From Benincasa hispida (Eukaryota; Streptophyta; Magnoliopsida; Cucurbitales; Cucurbitaceae), in assembly GCF_009727055.1 (NCBI RefSeq), contig NC_052355.1, positions 8,328,616-8,392,615 on the forward strand: a stretch of 64,000 bases of DNA, written 5' to 3'. How positions within the stretch are numbered: the stretch's first letter is position 1; every line of letters begins with the position of its first letter. Below are positions 11,671-23,026 of the stretch, piece after piece. A program made the translations under genes and the position numbers. The notes beneath the pieces are model-generated. The model did not search any database. It was not told the DNA's origin and saw only the letters and a list, made by a program, of their open reading frames with translations.

Positions 11671-11728
11671 TGGTTATCACCCTAGTCTCACACACTAGAG
11701 GTCCCCAGTTTGAACCTGGACTCAAACA
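11671..11728 (+). tRNA. tRNA-Val(CAC)-like 3' part, 5' arm lost
   Basis: GGTTATCAC onward, the anticodon arm CTAGTCTCACACACTAG, the T-arm CCAGTTTGAACCTGG and ACTCAAAC are present. The acceptor 5' strand and D-stem 5' side are replaced by LTR sequence. Without an acceptor stem it cannot be a tRNA. Confidence 0.75.
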
Positions 11729-13098
11729 TATATTTCTTTTACTTTTACTTTTCATTATTTATTTTAGTCGATTCACTTTTTCAGTTTTGGGACCAACCAA
11801 GAACCAAATTAAACCAATAGATTTAGTAAAGAAGTGATCCAAACGGATGTCCGTTAAAAGAGAGGTTTGAAAATTTTCTTTTCATTGTTAGGATGTGTAG
11901 TGATAAGTCCACTGAGATTGTATCCAAATTTTGTTATGGTTCAGACATTTATCGAAAAAAAAATTGGCCTTCTATCGAATGGTGCAATTGTTACTTCTAG
12001 ATTTTTACAGCATATGACTTCATTCAATCATTGCTTCTTTTATGATGGTAGTAAACATCCAGAGTCTATGCCTTTTCACGTCTGGCTAGAAAATGCAAGT
12101 AAAATGAGTACTGATCAAACATTCATTATCTATCTTGATCTAGTTTGATGAGCAGAACCAAGTGTCCATAGGATAGATATTGCGGATTGTTTTAATTTCT
12201 CCATTCGTTGCTATTGTTGAATATTCCCTTTTGATTCAAACATCCAAAGTGCTTTTGTTGTTTAACTATTTCATGCCATGCTTGCTTGCTTCTTACTTTT
12301 CCCTTTTTAATTGTTTTTAGGAGTTTGAATCTTTGTTTTATTCTATATAAAGTCTACATTTGGGACATGTTTTCCTAGAAAAGTATTTGCATGAATAATG
12401 AATGCTTAAATATTTAAAGTACTTACATCAAAATAGTTTTCCTTTTGTTAATACTTGATCAATATTCTATATAAATTTGTTGTTGCATTTAGCTATTGGC
12501 CTCACTCTAGGTTAAATTTTTACAGGTTCTTATACGTTGTTCACCCTTTAAATAACATGAAGAGAAGTAATCATGTTTTAATACAAAAAGTGCATATAAG
12601 CAAGAAGAGATTAATGAGGTTCAGACAGAATGGGCAAGTTTTGTTTGATGATTTGTGTAAGGCATAACTTATGGTTTTTTTTTTTCTTAATAGAATGTAA
12701 ATACTAATTTATAAATATAAAATGTTAATTTAGATACTGTTTGTAATTTGTGGAGAGACAAGTGGTTGTTCATTCATATATTATAGAAGTGCTTTATGTA
12801 TTGTAGCTTTTAGAAGAGTGGGTAGTCCCATATGTTTCTAATTGTAGTTTTATGGAAGTGGGTTTTTATTGCGTTATTTGGTGTTGTTTTCAAGTAATTG
12901 TTTTGATAACTTATTCGTATGTTTGTTTAATTATAATTTTTTGTTTTGACGTTTTATGTTTGTGTTTCTTTTGTTAACATTTTCTCTCTTTTTTTTTTTT
13001 GGCGTTTTATATTTGCTTTTCTTTTGTTTTATCTTTTCTTTTTGTGTCAAAGAGTTGTGTATGAATCCTGAGTGATGGTTTAAATTTGCCATTTGTAG
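11729..13098 (+). repeat. Post-tRNA repeat body, long copy
   Basis: Homologous to 31558-32790. It contains short open stretches (for example MTSFNHCFFYDGSKHPES near 12015, and KRSNHVLIQKVHISKKR near 12560 after a TTTTTACAG acceptor-like site). These could be decayed exons of a captured gene. The 31.8-kb copy breaks both frames, so I do not call genes. T-rich runs lie near 12672 and 12990. Confidence 0.5.
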
Positions 13099-15400
13099 GA
13101 TTGATGGTGAGGTGACTACTTCCAAATTACGTGGTCGAGGGCTAATCATGTTGGGTTGTATGTCCTAAAACTCGTTTGTAATGTTAAATATATTCTATTA
13201 TCAATAAAGATGTTATTGTCGTTTATTCAACAAAGTTGTTGTTGAATATGTAAATTGTACTTGTAAAGACTAAATCTAATAAACTAAAGATCCATGACTA
13301 TTATATGAATACTTGAAATTTATGTGGCGACATAAAGATGGATCAAGTTGAAATAAATAGTCAAAACGGTCTATAGTATATGAATAAGGTTGGGTTCCTT
13401 ATTCTTGTAACACTATCAGATGCAGCCAACTCTGTAGTTGTTACAATTTGTTGTAAAGTGCTACAAACGAAGTGATTCTGATTCGATCATTTAGTGACAT
13501 GAGGAGTAGGGCATTCTATGCAATGAATTTACAAAAGATCGGATTAAGATATAAGTCACTCTTATTTTATAACGTTGTTTACTATTTATGACCGACGGTT
13601 TCAAATCGATGACCTAGGTAACTCGACCTTAATCCTAAGCTAGCTATGAACTACTGTTTATTCGAGATTATCCTTAGATTTACATAAATGAGGGTTGGCT
13701 CAACAGTGTCAGCTCAATAAGCTTCCCATTTGAAGGGTAAGATCGTGTAAATAGCTAGGGACAAAGGGTACAAGATGAAATTCACACCTATCCAATTTAG
13801 GGATAGTAAGATTGTTCCCTTAAGTACTGAATCCAAGTCTTGAACAATAGACCCCACCCTCTCATTGGCCCGAGGGGGAATTGATTTAGTTATTGGATCA
13901 CAAAACCAATTATTTATTATAGGATCAGTGGGACATAAGGAGAAAGATGTAATTTCGGGGGTAAAACAACATTTGACCTAGCCGATATTACAAACAACCT
14001 GTGAAGGATTGACTTACTGATTGCGGTTAAATCAATCAAACATAAATATACCTATAGTCAGGAGAGTGCAACTATTGAGCTATAGTGGTGTGACTCAATA
14101 GTTAAAGAATATTGATTAATTTGGTTTAAAGAGTTTAGCCAATGATTTGTAGGTCCATAAGGTCCCTTTACTAGCTCCAAAAACATGACACCTTGGATTA
14201 ACGAATTGGGTGGCTTTGAAATGTTCAAAATCAAAATCAAAGTTTTAATATGAAGTGTTCAAATTTCCATTTCGGGTTTGAATTTGAAATGTTCAAATTC
14301 AATTTAGGGTTTGGATAATTACATTCGATATAATTAATGTTTAATTTTGTTGAAACTAAATGTAATTGGAGAGTTTAAAATATTTAAATGTTGATTTAAA
14401 TATTAATTACATGAATATGATGCATGTACGATATAGGTGTTGAATTAATTTAATATTTGATATTAAATTATTATTTAATTAATTATATTTGTTTAATTAA
14501 TTAAAATCAAATTCATTTTCAATTTTTAAATTCCATTTTAGAAACTGTATTTTGTATTTGTTTAATTTTGAATTAAATTAATTTTTTATCATGAAAATTT
14601 TCGAATTCTAAATTTGAAAATCCAAATAGTTAGTGATTTTTTCAATTGAAGTGGATTCTCCCTAAACTTAACACCTAGCTCACATCTATGTTGCTTCTTG
14701 ATGTGTCAAGAGACTAATTGAGTTAGTAGTTGCATGTAATTGTTACTTAAAATCTTCAATTTTTTTACTTTGAATGAGAAGAATGATGAATTTGGGAAAT
14801 TCTATAGAAAGTCTCCACTATCTCTCAACTTTCTCCTTACTCTCACCTAAGTGATCTCAATTTTGAGATTTCACCTCTCAATCCAAGTTAGATAATAGTA
14901 GAGAAGACTTTCTTGGTGGTCTACTGTTGATTTGAAAGTTTGGATTTTGTGGATTTCTTCAAAGATATAAGTTCTTGAAACTCTTTTCTCTAAAAATTGT
15001 TTTCTTGCATGCTTTGAAACTCAAATTAAATGTAATTAGAGTGCTTATTGATTCTCATTGCTTCTGTTGTATGCTTGTACATTCCATCAAAACAAACATT
15101 TATGGACAGGTGTTGAAGATGCAACTTTAGTGTCAACGATAATCGAGCTACGCTTGAATAGTCATGGGAATTTTGTAACATGATTCAAGAATGAGAACTT
15201 AAGTCAAATCGAAAGAATGGTGGTAGAAAAGATACCGAGATGAGTACTGATGACTTCACCTCATATAGACTCTTGTCTACGCACATCGAAGGTGAAGTAC
15301 AATGTCATCACAGAAATGCTTAACAGAAGTGGCATTGATTGGATTTTGGAGACTATGATACTGTAGTCTAAGAATACAATTTATGGTGAATGAGTGAAGA
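13099..15400 (+). pseudogene. Myb/SANT-like domain exon (PIF/Harbinger type), split by a solo LTR
   Basis: The exon-like pieces are 13099-13148 and 15090-15400. The first reads DGEVTTSKLRGRGL after an acceptor-like TTTGTAG. The second reads HLWTGVEDATLVSTIIELRL, then in the same frame region SQIERMVVEKIPR, SPHIDS and VKYNVITEMLNRSGI, with stops at several codons. The pattern W-T-x-x-E-D-A-x-L-V, then Q-x-E-x-M-x-x-E-K-x-P, then S-P-H-I-x-S and K-x-K-Y-N matches the Myb/SANT-like DNA-binding domain of plant PIF/Harbinger-associated proteins. The LTR at 13149-15089 sits in the exon, and the frame on both sides agrees if one target copy is counted. A gypsy LTR at 15401 cuts off the rest. No transposase partner was seen. 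Confidence 0.65.
13149..15089 (+). repeat. Solo LTR, family W (copia type), TSD AATCA/AAACA
   Basis: Starts TGTTGGGTTGTATGTCC, ends TACATTCCATCA, 1941 bp. The flanks are AATCA (13144-13148) and AAACA (15090-15094), one mismatch. Related pieces lie at 33651-34187 and 44354-45174, the last with the same 3' end (ACATTCCAACA). Confidence 0.8.
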
Positions 15401-16880
15401 TGTAACAACCCAGCTCCCTGGGACATAAACTAGGTCTTTACTATAGACATGCATGCATATAATTCAAATTGACATCTTTTCATGATTTGGTAAAAATCGA
15501 TTAAATGAGACCAAATAAATAACTTTATTAAAACTAAATAACTGAAATAAATTTAAAAGGGTGCCCTTAAAACCATAAAACAAAACTAGAAATTTGAAAG
15601 CACAAATACCGAAATTTCAAGTTCAAACATCAAGACTAGAAATTTTAAAACATAAACGGACGCGTAAAACTAGTTCCAGTGGCTCGATCACGGATTTCGC
15701 TTGTCATTCGGTGGCGTTTTCTTATCCTTACCTGAAAAATAAACATGAGTATAAAATACTCAGTGAGTAACCCCAGTACTGAGGTCAGGCAAAACATTTA
15801 TGTCCAATAAATACAATACGAACTGTAACATTATACTAGTTGGACCTGAAGATTTCTCTTACTTGGGCTCACTCTTTTACCTTTCCCCTGGACGTCCATC
15901 ACTTTCACACACATCAGGTCTGATGTATATCTCTTTCGTATACATTGTATCCTTTGCGAATGTATCACTTTCATACATCCCAAGTATTCTATATGAATGT
16001 AGGGATGTGCAGGTCTTTCGTGCACATCGTTATGTATACACCTCTTTCGCATACACATAACTCACTGAGCGTGCACCTCTTTCGTACACCCCAGTCTCCT
16101 CTAGGTATGTATCACTTTCATAAATAACAACCTCTGTACATCTCTTTCATGCACTTGCGCCCTAGGACATGCACTGTAATCAAAGACTATGGAAAGAAAA
16201 AGAGATCACATCTAAATTCATACTATATATAACATTCACATATTCATGAGTTCCATAAAATATCATAATGAATGTCATGTTAATCAGTCTCAACATACAT
16301 GTTTAATGTAGTATTAATGAATCATCCCCAGTACATCACTTTCATGCACTAGATCATGTACATAACAAAACAGACACAATTTCGTAATATTTTGCATGGT
16401 ACACATTTATACTTACATAATAAGTCATATGAAGTTATGCTCATCAACACATATCTCTTTTTTTTTTCCTAGCGCCATGGCATTGTAATAGTAGTGTCAT
16501 TTATCTCCGAATTTAGGTCCATGCTCGATCGTCCTCTTAATATATCTCATAAAATTCTAAATCATGTCCATACATATAACATGCTTCAAACATATTTCAT
16601 GCTTATTTAAGTATCAGAACCAACAAAATTATTCTTAATTTAATTGCCTGACACGAAGGCGGTTCCAGTAGTAAGATTACTTACATCCAAATTAATTTCA
16701 AATGAATCCAAGCAAGTTTATCTACTTCTTTCCAAGCAAGACCTTGAAGCAACACCAAAAATAATAAATCTAGTATTTAAATTAATCTTTTGGGTCTAAC
16801 TCCAAATAACCATTTTTCTCAAAGGTCTTCAATTTAACTTTATGAAATTGTTGCTTGGTCAAAAGCTTAAATCTATGGCC
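15401..16880 (-). repeat. Ty3/gypsy LTR, truncated at its 5' side
   Basis: Begins TGTAACAACCCAGCTCCC like the minus-oriented LTRs at 4656 and 53501, and includes the ATGAGTATAAAATACTCAGT segment typical of the family. It never reaches a GTGTTACA end and instead joins copia leader near 16880. The joint and surroundings recur at 34188-34740 plus 40883-41045. Confidence 0.7.
15870..16160. repeat. Degenerate minisatellite (CTCTTTCGTACAC unit)
   Basis: About ten imperfect copies of a 25-30 bp unit around ATCTCTTTCGTACAC or ATCACTTTCATACAC inside the gypsy LTR. Open frames over it on both strands are products of the repetition. Confidence 0.7.
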
Positions 16881-18403
16881 CAAACATAATGTATTTATGG
16901 CCCAAACGTAATGTATCTTCATAACATATGCTATGTAGATTTAAAATTCCACCATAGGAAGCATGTTACATGTATTGAAAATATATTATAAAGAATAATA
17001 TATAGTATGTATGTTTAGGGTTTCTAAAGTTTAATATTAGTATTATATTCAAGTTTGAATGCTTTTGATATATGTTATGGATGCAAAGAATGTCTATTAT
17101 TTCATAAGCTGTTATAAAATTGGATTAGACATTAAAATCCATAACAATGATATGTTGCATACTCACGTAGGTTAACCACTCATTTTAATAGTTAAAATAG
17201 ATCATTATCTTATAAAACATGGGTTACAAACTCAACTAGTATATAATCCTATCTAAGGCTGGGGGTTAAGTTGATGCTCTACAGAACACCTCCTACCTGG
17301 GGATATGATCGAATACACTTTAGCAATTTTAATCGGTTTTATGAGCACCATGAGCGATGTGAGGTGTAAAATTGGTTTATCAACAGACATCATAGGTTAA
17401 AATCCAATTATAAATATTGTACTTGGATAAGCCACATGGACGTAGGTTGTTTAATTAGCCAGAATAAACCTAAGTTAAAGTATACCTAAACAAGTAGAAC
17501 ACTTCCGTGAGATATAAATAACATATATGATATGTTGTTAGAATACATCAGTGGGAGATTAATAACATATACGATATGTTGTTTTTAACTCTCACTTCCC
17601 TAAGAGTTCACACCATGAGATTCATACTTGTGTCACCCTGGGAGTGACCTCCATTAGGAAAGTATTTGCATGGGTCAACATCAAGGTGAATGGGGGAAGT
17701 AGTTCATAGTATGATTAAATATATACGATATATTGATCTTAGTTCTCTTGTCTCTAAGAATTCACACCGTGAGATCCATGCTCGGCTTCGTGTCAATTTT
17801 ACCTCGACTGCTCCACTCGGAAAGTGTTTGCATGGGTTAATAGCAAGGTGAATGGGGAAAGTAGTTCATGTGGGTGAAGGATATGTGTCAATGTGTTCTA
17901 CAGTCTCTTTTGTTAATTTGGATCGTGAGATTTCTATGTTGCGCATGCTTTCATTTTTAGGTGGCATTAGTTAGTCGTTAGCCACGATTATCCTCTTGGA
18001 GGATTGTAACATAGGATTTTGAATAACTCAAATTCTAGAAATAGATAGGATTTGTTAGGTCTATTCCAAACCCTGACTTTCCAATTCGGTAGCATCATTA
18101 GGCCAACCTCTGAAGTCTTAAAATGGAGGGTTACACTTACAGAATTACTAAGTGTTAGTAAGTCCTTGACCAAAAATGGTAACTAATTGGCTATCGGAAT
18201 AAGAGTTATTCTGGAGATAGAATTTAGTGAAGAATGTCTTGCTTTAGTGAATGAGTATTTGACTACACCACGGTAGCAGTTAATCTGACCGACTGTAGTA
18301 TCGTTGCAAATAAATAATGAATTTTTTGGTACAATATTACTTTTGTTAAAATTGAATTGGGTTTAAAAGCAGTTTACTAATTAGAATTTGTTTAAATTTT
18401 TAG
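16881..18403 (+). other. Copia leader region (copy B)
   Basis: Non-coding stretch homologous to 41046-42162 and, more loosely, to 57780-59372 of the copia element that keeps its 5' LTR. It contains repeated GAGTTCACACCGTGAGATYCATG-type blocks near 17610, 17770 and 17930. It lies between the gypsy LTR joint and the gag start. Confidence 0.6.
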
Positions 18404-20405
18404 CATGTCGAATCCTTCAAAATTTCATGCTTCCACTTTAGTTAACAGTCTTAATAATCAACATGGAAATCGAATATACAAGCGAAAAATAATTTGAAAT
18501 TTGTTTTAACAGAGGAATGTCCTCGATCTCCCAGTTCTTCTGTAGACCAAAAGAGTTGGTATGCATATGACAGATTGATTAAGGCTAATGAAAAAGCCCG
18601 AAACATTATTCTAGCAAATATATTTGATATATTAGCTAAGAAATTTGAGAACATGACTTCTAATAAAGAAATCATGAGTGTCATAAATGAAGTAACACAG
18701 AAAGCACAACGTAGTAAATATGATTTGCTTGTAAATGAGAAATGTTTAGTGGAAAATGATAAAATAATCTAGATAACTGATTCAAATGCAACTAATCATA
18801 TCTGTGCTTTCGCTTAGGAAACTAGTTCCTGAAAATAGCTTATAGAAGACAAAGCAACCTTTATCGTAGGGATCAGGGAGGTTGTTTTAGCTAAAGTAGT
18901 GGGAGATATGAAGTTATTTATTGGAGATAGCTACATTTTACTTGAAAATGTTTATTATATTCCTTCTATAAAAGGGAATTTAATTTTTATCTCGTGTTTG
19001 CTACAACATAATTATAAAGTTTCTTTTTAAATAATGAAATATTCATTATTTCGAAAGGTATTAAGATATGTTCTGCAAATTTAGAAAATAACTTATACAT
19101 ATTAAAACAAACTGAGCTAACAGTCATTTTGAATATAAAGATGTTTAAAATAGCTGAAACTCATAATGAGAAAAGAAATTTTCTCTAGATTTCTATCTTT
19201 GACACCTAAGATTAGGTCACATTAATCTCAATAGGATTGGAAAATTGGTTAAGAGTGGACTCCTTACTGCCATGTGAATCTTGTCTTGAAGGTAAGATGA
19301 TCAAAAGATCTTTTACTGGAAAAGCTCTTAGAGGCAAAGAACCTTTAGAGCTAGTACATTCAGACCTCTATAGTCTAATGAATGTTAAAGTGAGAGGAGG
19401 GTATGCATATTTCAACAGCATCATTGATGATTATTCAAGATATGGCTACATTTACCTAATGAATCATAAGTCTGAAACATTTGAAATATTCAAGGAATAT
19501 AAGGTAGAGGTTGAGAAAAATTAGGTAAAAGGATTAAAAAACTTTGATCAGCTTGAGGTGGTGAGTTCATGGATATGAAATTCTAAGACTATTTGATAAA
19601 ATATGGAATTCAATCCCAACTCATAGCACCTGGCACACCTCAACAAAATAATGTTACAAAAAGGAGAAATGGAACCATGTTAGACATGGTTCGTTCTAGG
19701 ATGAGTTATGCTCAGTTGCGGTGTTCTTTTTGGGTCATGTAGTAGAGATTCTGGTATATATATTGAACATGGTTCCCTAAAATAATATTTTAGAAACATC
19801 GTACGAGTTGTGGAGGGGACGTAAAGGTAGTTTACGTCATTTCAGGATTTTGGGATGCCCAACACACGTGTTGGTGCAAAATCTAAAGAAGTTGGAATGC
19901 CGATCAAAAGTATGCCTATTTGTAGGCTCTCCAAAAAAGACAAAAGGTTTTTACTTTTATGATCTTGAGGAAGATAAAGGTGTCGATAAATGCAACATTC
20001 CTTGAGGAAGACCACATTAAAAATCATCAATCTCGCAGTAAGCTAGAATTAAGTAAGATGTCCAGAGAAACTACAGATAGATCAACAAGAGTAGTTGATC
20101 GAGCAAATCCTTTAACCAGAGTTGTTGATAAAATTAGTACTTCACATCCTTCTCAAGAGTTGGGAATCCCTCGACGTAGTGGGAGGGTGTGCAACAGCCT
20201 GACTGGTACATGGGTTTAACCGAAACTCAGGTCATCATACCTGATGATGGCTTTCAAACAAGCAATGACAAATATGGATACGGACTAGTGGTAAAAGTCA
20301 TGGACCTCGGAATGGAGTCAATGTACTTTAATTCGTATGAGAATTTTTGTATTTTATGTTCTCCATTTGAAAATTGGAGATATTTGGTCAACAAATGTAT
20401 TTTAT
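18404..20405 (+). pseudogene. Ty1/copia gag-pol remnant lacking nucleocapsid and RT (copy B)
   Basis: Gag starts ATGTCGAATCC (18404) and, after frame breaks, gives EECPRSPSSSVDQKSWYAYD and EKARNIILANIFDILAKKFE. It then jumps to QRSKYDLLV just before protease, so central gag and the zinc knuckle are missing. The protease site reads DSNATNH (Asp codon 18779-18781), with Asn for the Gly of D-S-G. Next come integrase zinc residues (CESCLEGKM), HSDL and FNSIIDDYSRYGYIY (19.2-19.5 kb), the linker GRKGSLRHFRILGCPTHVL, and PRRSGR. The reading stops at MESMYFNS (about 20330) and passes into the shared tail. The integrase site ATCAT (19463-19467) is empty here but filled in copies A and C. Many stops; inactive. 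Confidence 0.88.
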
Positions 20406-20607
20406 GTTCTCCATTTGTAATATTGATGGGGAGAATTTCATCTTTTAATTGTATTTTATTTTCTCAATCCATTTTCTTTTATTTTTTTTTTCTTATACCA
20501 TTGTATTTCCAATACTTCTAATAATATCAATCCATTTTTTTTCCTTTATTAAACAAAAAGTGTAAACTTAAAACATTATGCTTTAAATTGTATTTTTGTT
20601 AGAAGTT
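20406..20607 (+). repeat. Shared tail, copy B
   Basis: Continuation of the tail seen at 7476 and 31091. A 22-bp stretch, TGTATTTTATGTTCTCCATTTG, occurs twice here (about 20347 and 20396), a local duplication absent from the other tails. Confidence 0.6.
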
Positions 20608-20682
20608 GTTTGGGTGGTGTAGTTGGTTATCATACTATTCTCACACACTAAAAGGTCCTTAATTCAAACATGAGCTTAAACA
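20608..20682 (+). tRNA. tRNA-Val(CAC)-like pseudogene
   Basis: GTTTGGGTGGTGTAGTTGG is intact as the 5' strand and D-arm, and the anticodon region reads CTATTCTCACACACTA. The anticodon-stem and T-arm pairs are broken (TTCAAACAT for the T-loop). Acceptor GTTTGGG against CTTAAAC has one mismatch. Pseudogene. Confidence 0.7.
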
Positions 20683-21019
20683 TTTCTTTCTTTTTATTTT
20701 ACTTCTCATTATTTATTTTTGGAAGATTCAATATAATCTACTTTAAGAAAATTAAAGGTCTAAATGTCACACCCCTTCCCGAGGTCATAACTCTAACCTG
20801 GAAGGAACTTCTACAATCTAGGATTTATTTTCTTTTTCTATTACAAATCATAACTGGGCCTATTTCAATTATAAGTTTTTTATACAATACATTACCGTCT
20901 ATCAGTTATTAGATTACACTACTACCATGCCTAATATAGGTGTCGAGTCGGGATGATTTTCGCAATCACTCCGTCGACTGGTTCTATGCAAAATCCATCA
21001 CCTTCATTCTGATATCTGG

Positions 21020-21039
21020 NNNNNNNNNNNNNNNNNNNN
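21020..21039. other. Assembly gap, 20 N
   Basis: Exactly 20 N between TCTGG and GGGGAG. A round number suggests a placeholder rather than a measured size. It lies inside the solo LTR. Confidence 0.99.
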
Positions 21040-22344
21040 GGGGAGATTTTGAGAAACATTTGAAAAACATGAGCAAGAGTGCTCAGTGAGTGTAAGTTCG
21101 AACTAAAATATTATTCTCTTTCAAAACAATTTCTAGAAAGCAATATCACAACACATACGGCCATCGAATATATTCATTCAATCTAATAGATGAGATGAAG
21201 TTGGCACAATCACATAATCCTCCAATTACGTAGCAAATCACCATGAACTGGTTTGAGGAAACAATTTTTAGTACCCCAAACAACCCGTCGAGTGTGCACA
21301 TGTTGATAATTCCAGCTAGATATACTCGGACACATGGATAACTCAAGTCAGATATACTGACAATTCTAGTCAAACATCCCCAAAGTATACTAACAACATC
21401 ACATGTACAATTTCTAGTTTGAAGTCAAACCAATAGGAACAAAATTTCAAACCAAGACTCACAGAGAAAATAGTCATCCAAACAAAAGAATAATAATTAT
21501 AATCCAGGAAAACATATTTTCAGATCATGTCGAGTTTAACAATTTGGTATAAATATATAATACATCCAAACATTAAAAAGTATAAACCACTCACCGTTAA
21601 TTTGCTTTCCTTTCAAACTCCCCGTCCACTGATTTTTTTTATAAATCTTGAAATTTAGTTAATACTCTTCTGATCATTCTCGACATAGTCACAAACCAAT
21701 CAATTGTGCTTACACTTTTCCAAAATCCTAATTTGATTTATTGTAGAGTTTACTTTTCAATTTGATCATTTAGTTACTTCAAAATTTATTTCAGGATCAC
21801 CAACATTGATTTTCAATGGAAATTAATTCCCATCATTTCAAATTTACCCATAGTTTAATTCTCTTGATTATTAAAAAAATTATTTTCCAAATTACTCCAA
21901 TTGATGTTCAAAGTATCTTAATTAGAACTAAAATTAAGCTTAAATGGATTTAATTTTTCCAAATCCTAATAGCATTCAATCTTAGGGTTTTATTTTACAC
22001 CTTCATACTCAAATTATCTTAAAATCAACTTAAGATTCCAAACTAATTGAATCCCAAGATTAAAATATTTTATTGTTGTTCATTAAAACTTAAGTTAAGT
22101 TTGGGAACACCTTAGTTAATATTAATTCAGTGCAATTTTGCATAATTTTCCTATTAAGTCTAATTAGGGTTTACTTTAAATTAACCCGTTAATCAACTTC
22201 AAAATTGACTTAAGATCTCAATTTCTTCTAATTGGATACTAGAAGTATCATATTAATACCAATTGGACTCCTAATTATGTTTACAAACACATTAATTAAC
22301 TTAATTTTAATTTTCCAACCGAGCACTTCCTCACTCGCGCCTGG

Positions 22345-22640
22345 CCCTTACACGAAGCACGATGGCCTTTACTCAATTCATGATGGTCTTTACTCAATGC
22401 ACGATAGACTTTACTCGATGCATGATAGCCTACTCGATGACATTTTGGTAATTACTCGATGATACTCGATGGTAGACTCGATGCCTGATCCCTTCCTCGC
22501 CCATGTATAATTGATGCACGATTCTTTCCTCGATTATGCATAATTGATGTACGATCCTTTCCTCGATCATGCATGGCTTTTACTCGATGCTTACCTAATG
22601 CTTATTCGATGATTACCTAGTGTTTAGTTGATGCTTGGCC
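22345..22640. repeat. Degenerate minisatellite (TACTCGATGCATGATRG)
   Basis: Repeated TTTACTCGATGCACGAT-type units of about 20-30 bp inside the solo LTR. The short plus frame at 22232-22462 (HDGLYSMHD repeats) is produced by this array. Confidence 0.7.
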
Positions 22641-23026
22641 ACCTTTTTCACGGCTAGCACTTAGCCAAAAATTTTTCTTGCTCGGCTAACTTATAAACAC
22701 CCGAGAGTCAAGTTTCCAATACTTAAGTATTTTCCTTCTTCGTCTCCTTATCCTTTACCCATTTCCCTACCATTTCACATCATCTTAAATATTAAATCCT
22801 TCATTTTACTAATCTCAACAATAAACATATTTAAGTAGGGAAAGTAGGATTTGGGTTTCACACTAACTTTAAGAAAATTAGTAGTTGTCTGTAGAGGTGG
22901 TAGTAGGTTAACTTTTTTGGTTTTAGGACCAACCAAGAACGAAATTAAACCAATTGATTTAATTAAGAAGTGACCATAAAGAGATGCTTTAAAATTTTCT
23001 TTTTATGGTTAGGATGCAAAGCGATA

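Larger units (their letters stand above)
20765..22862 (+). repeat. Solo LTR with ends TGTCACACCCC...GGTTTCACA
   Basis: 2098 bp with TG...CA ends. It is flanked by CTAAA (20760-20764) and CTAAC (22863-22867). The empty paralogue at about 7953 reads GGTCTAACTTTAAG. The TGTCACACCC start resembles plant gypsy LTRs, but no primer site is present to confirm class. Orientation is taken from the start motif. It contains the assembly gap and a minisatellite. Confidence 0.82.
20683..23026 (+). repeat. Post-tRNA repeat body split by a solo LTR
   Basis: 20683-20764 and 22863-23026 join at CTAA to match 7867-8120. The right piece ends AGCGATA where a gypsy LTR begins at 23027. Confidence 0.7.

Noticed and set aside
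11867..12148. 93-codon frame as a conserved gene exon
   Set aside because: The homologous stretch at 31.7-31.97 kb breaks the frame with indels and stops, so coding is not supported.
15800..16127. Three overlapping frames as genes
   Set aside because: All come from the CTCTTTCGTACAC minisatellite.
15870..16160. CRISPR-like repeat array
   Set aside because: Units are degenerate and without unique spacers of constant length; the window is plant nuclear DNA.
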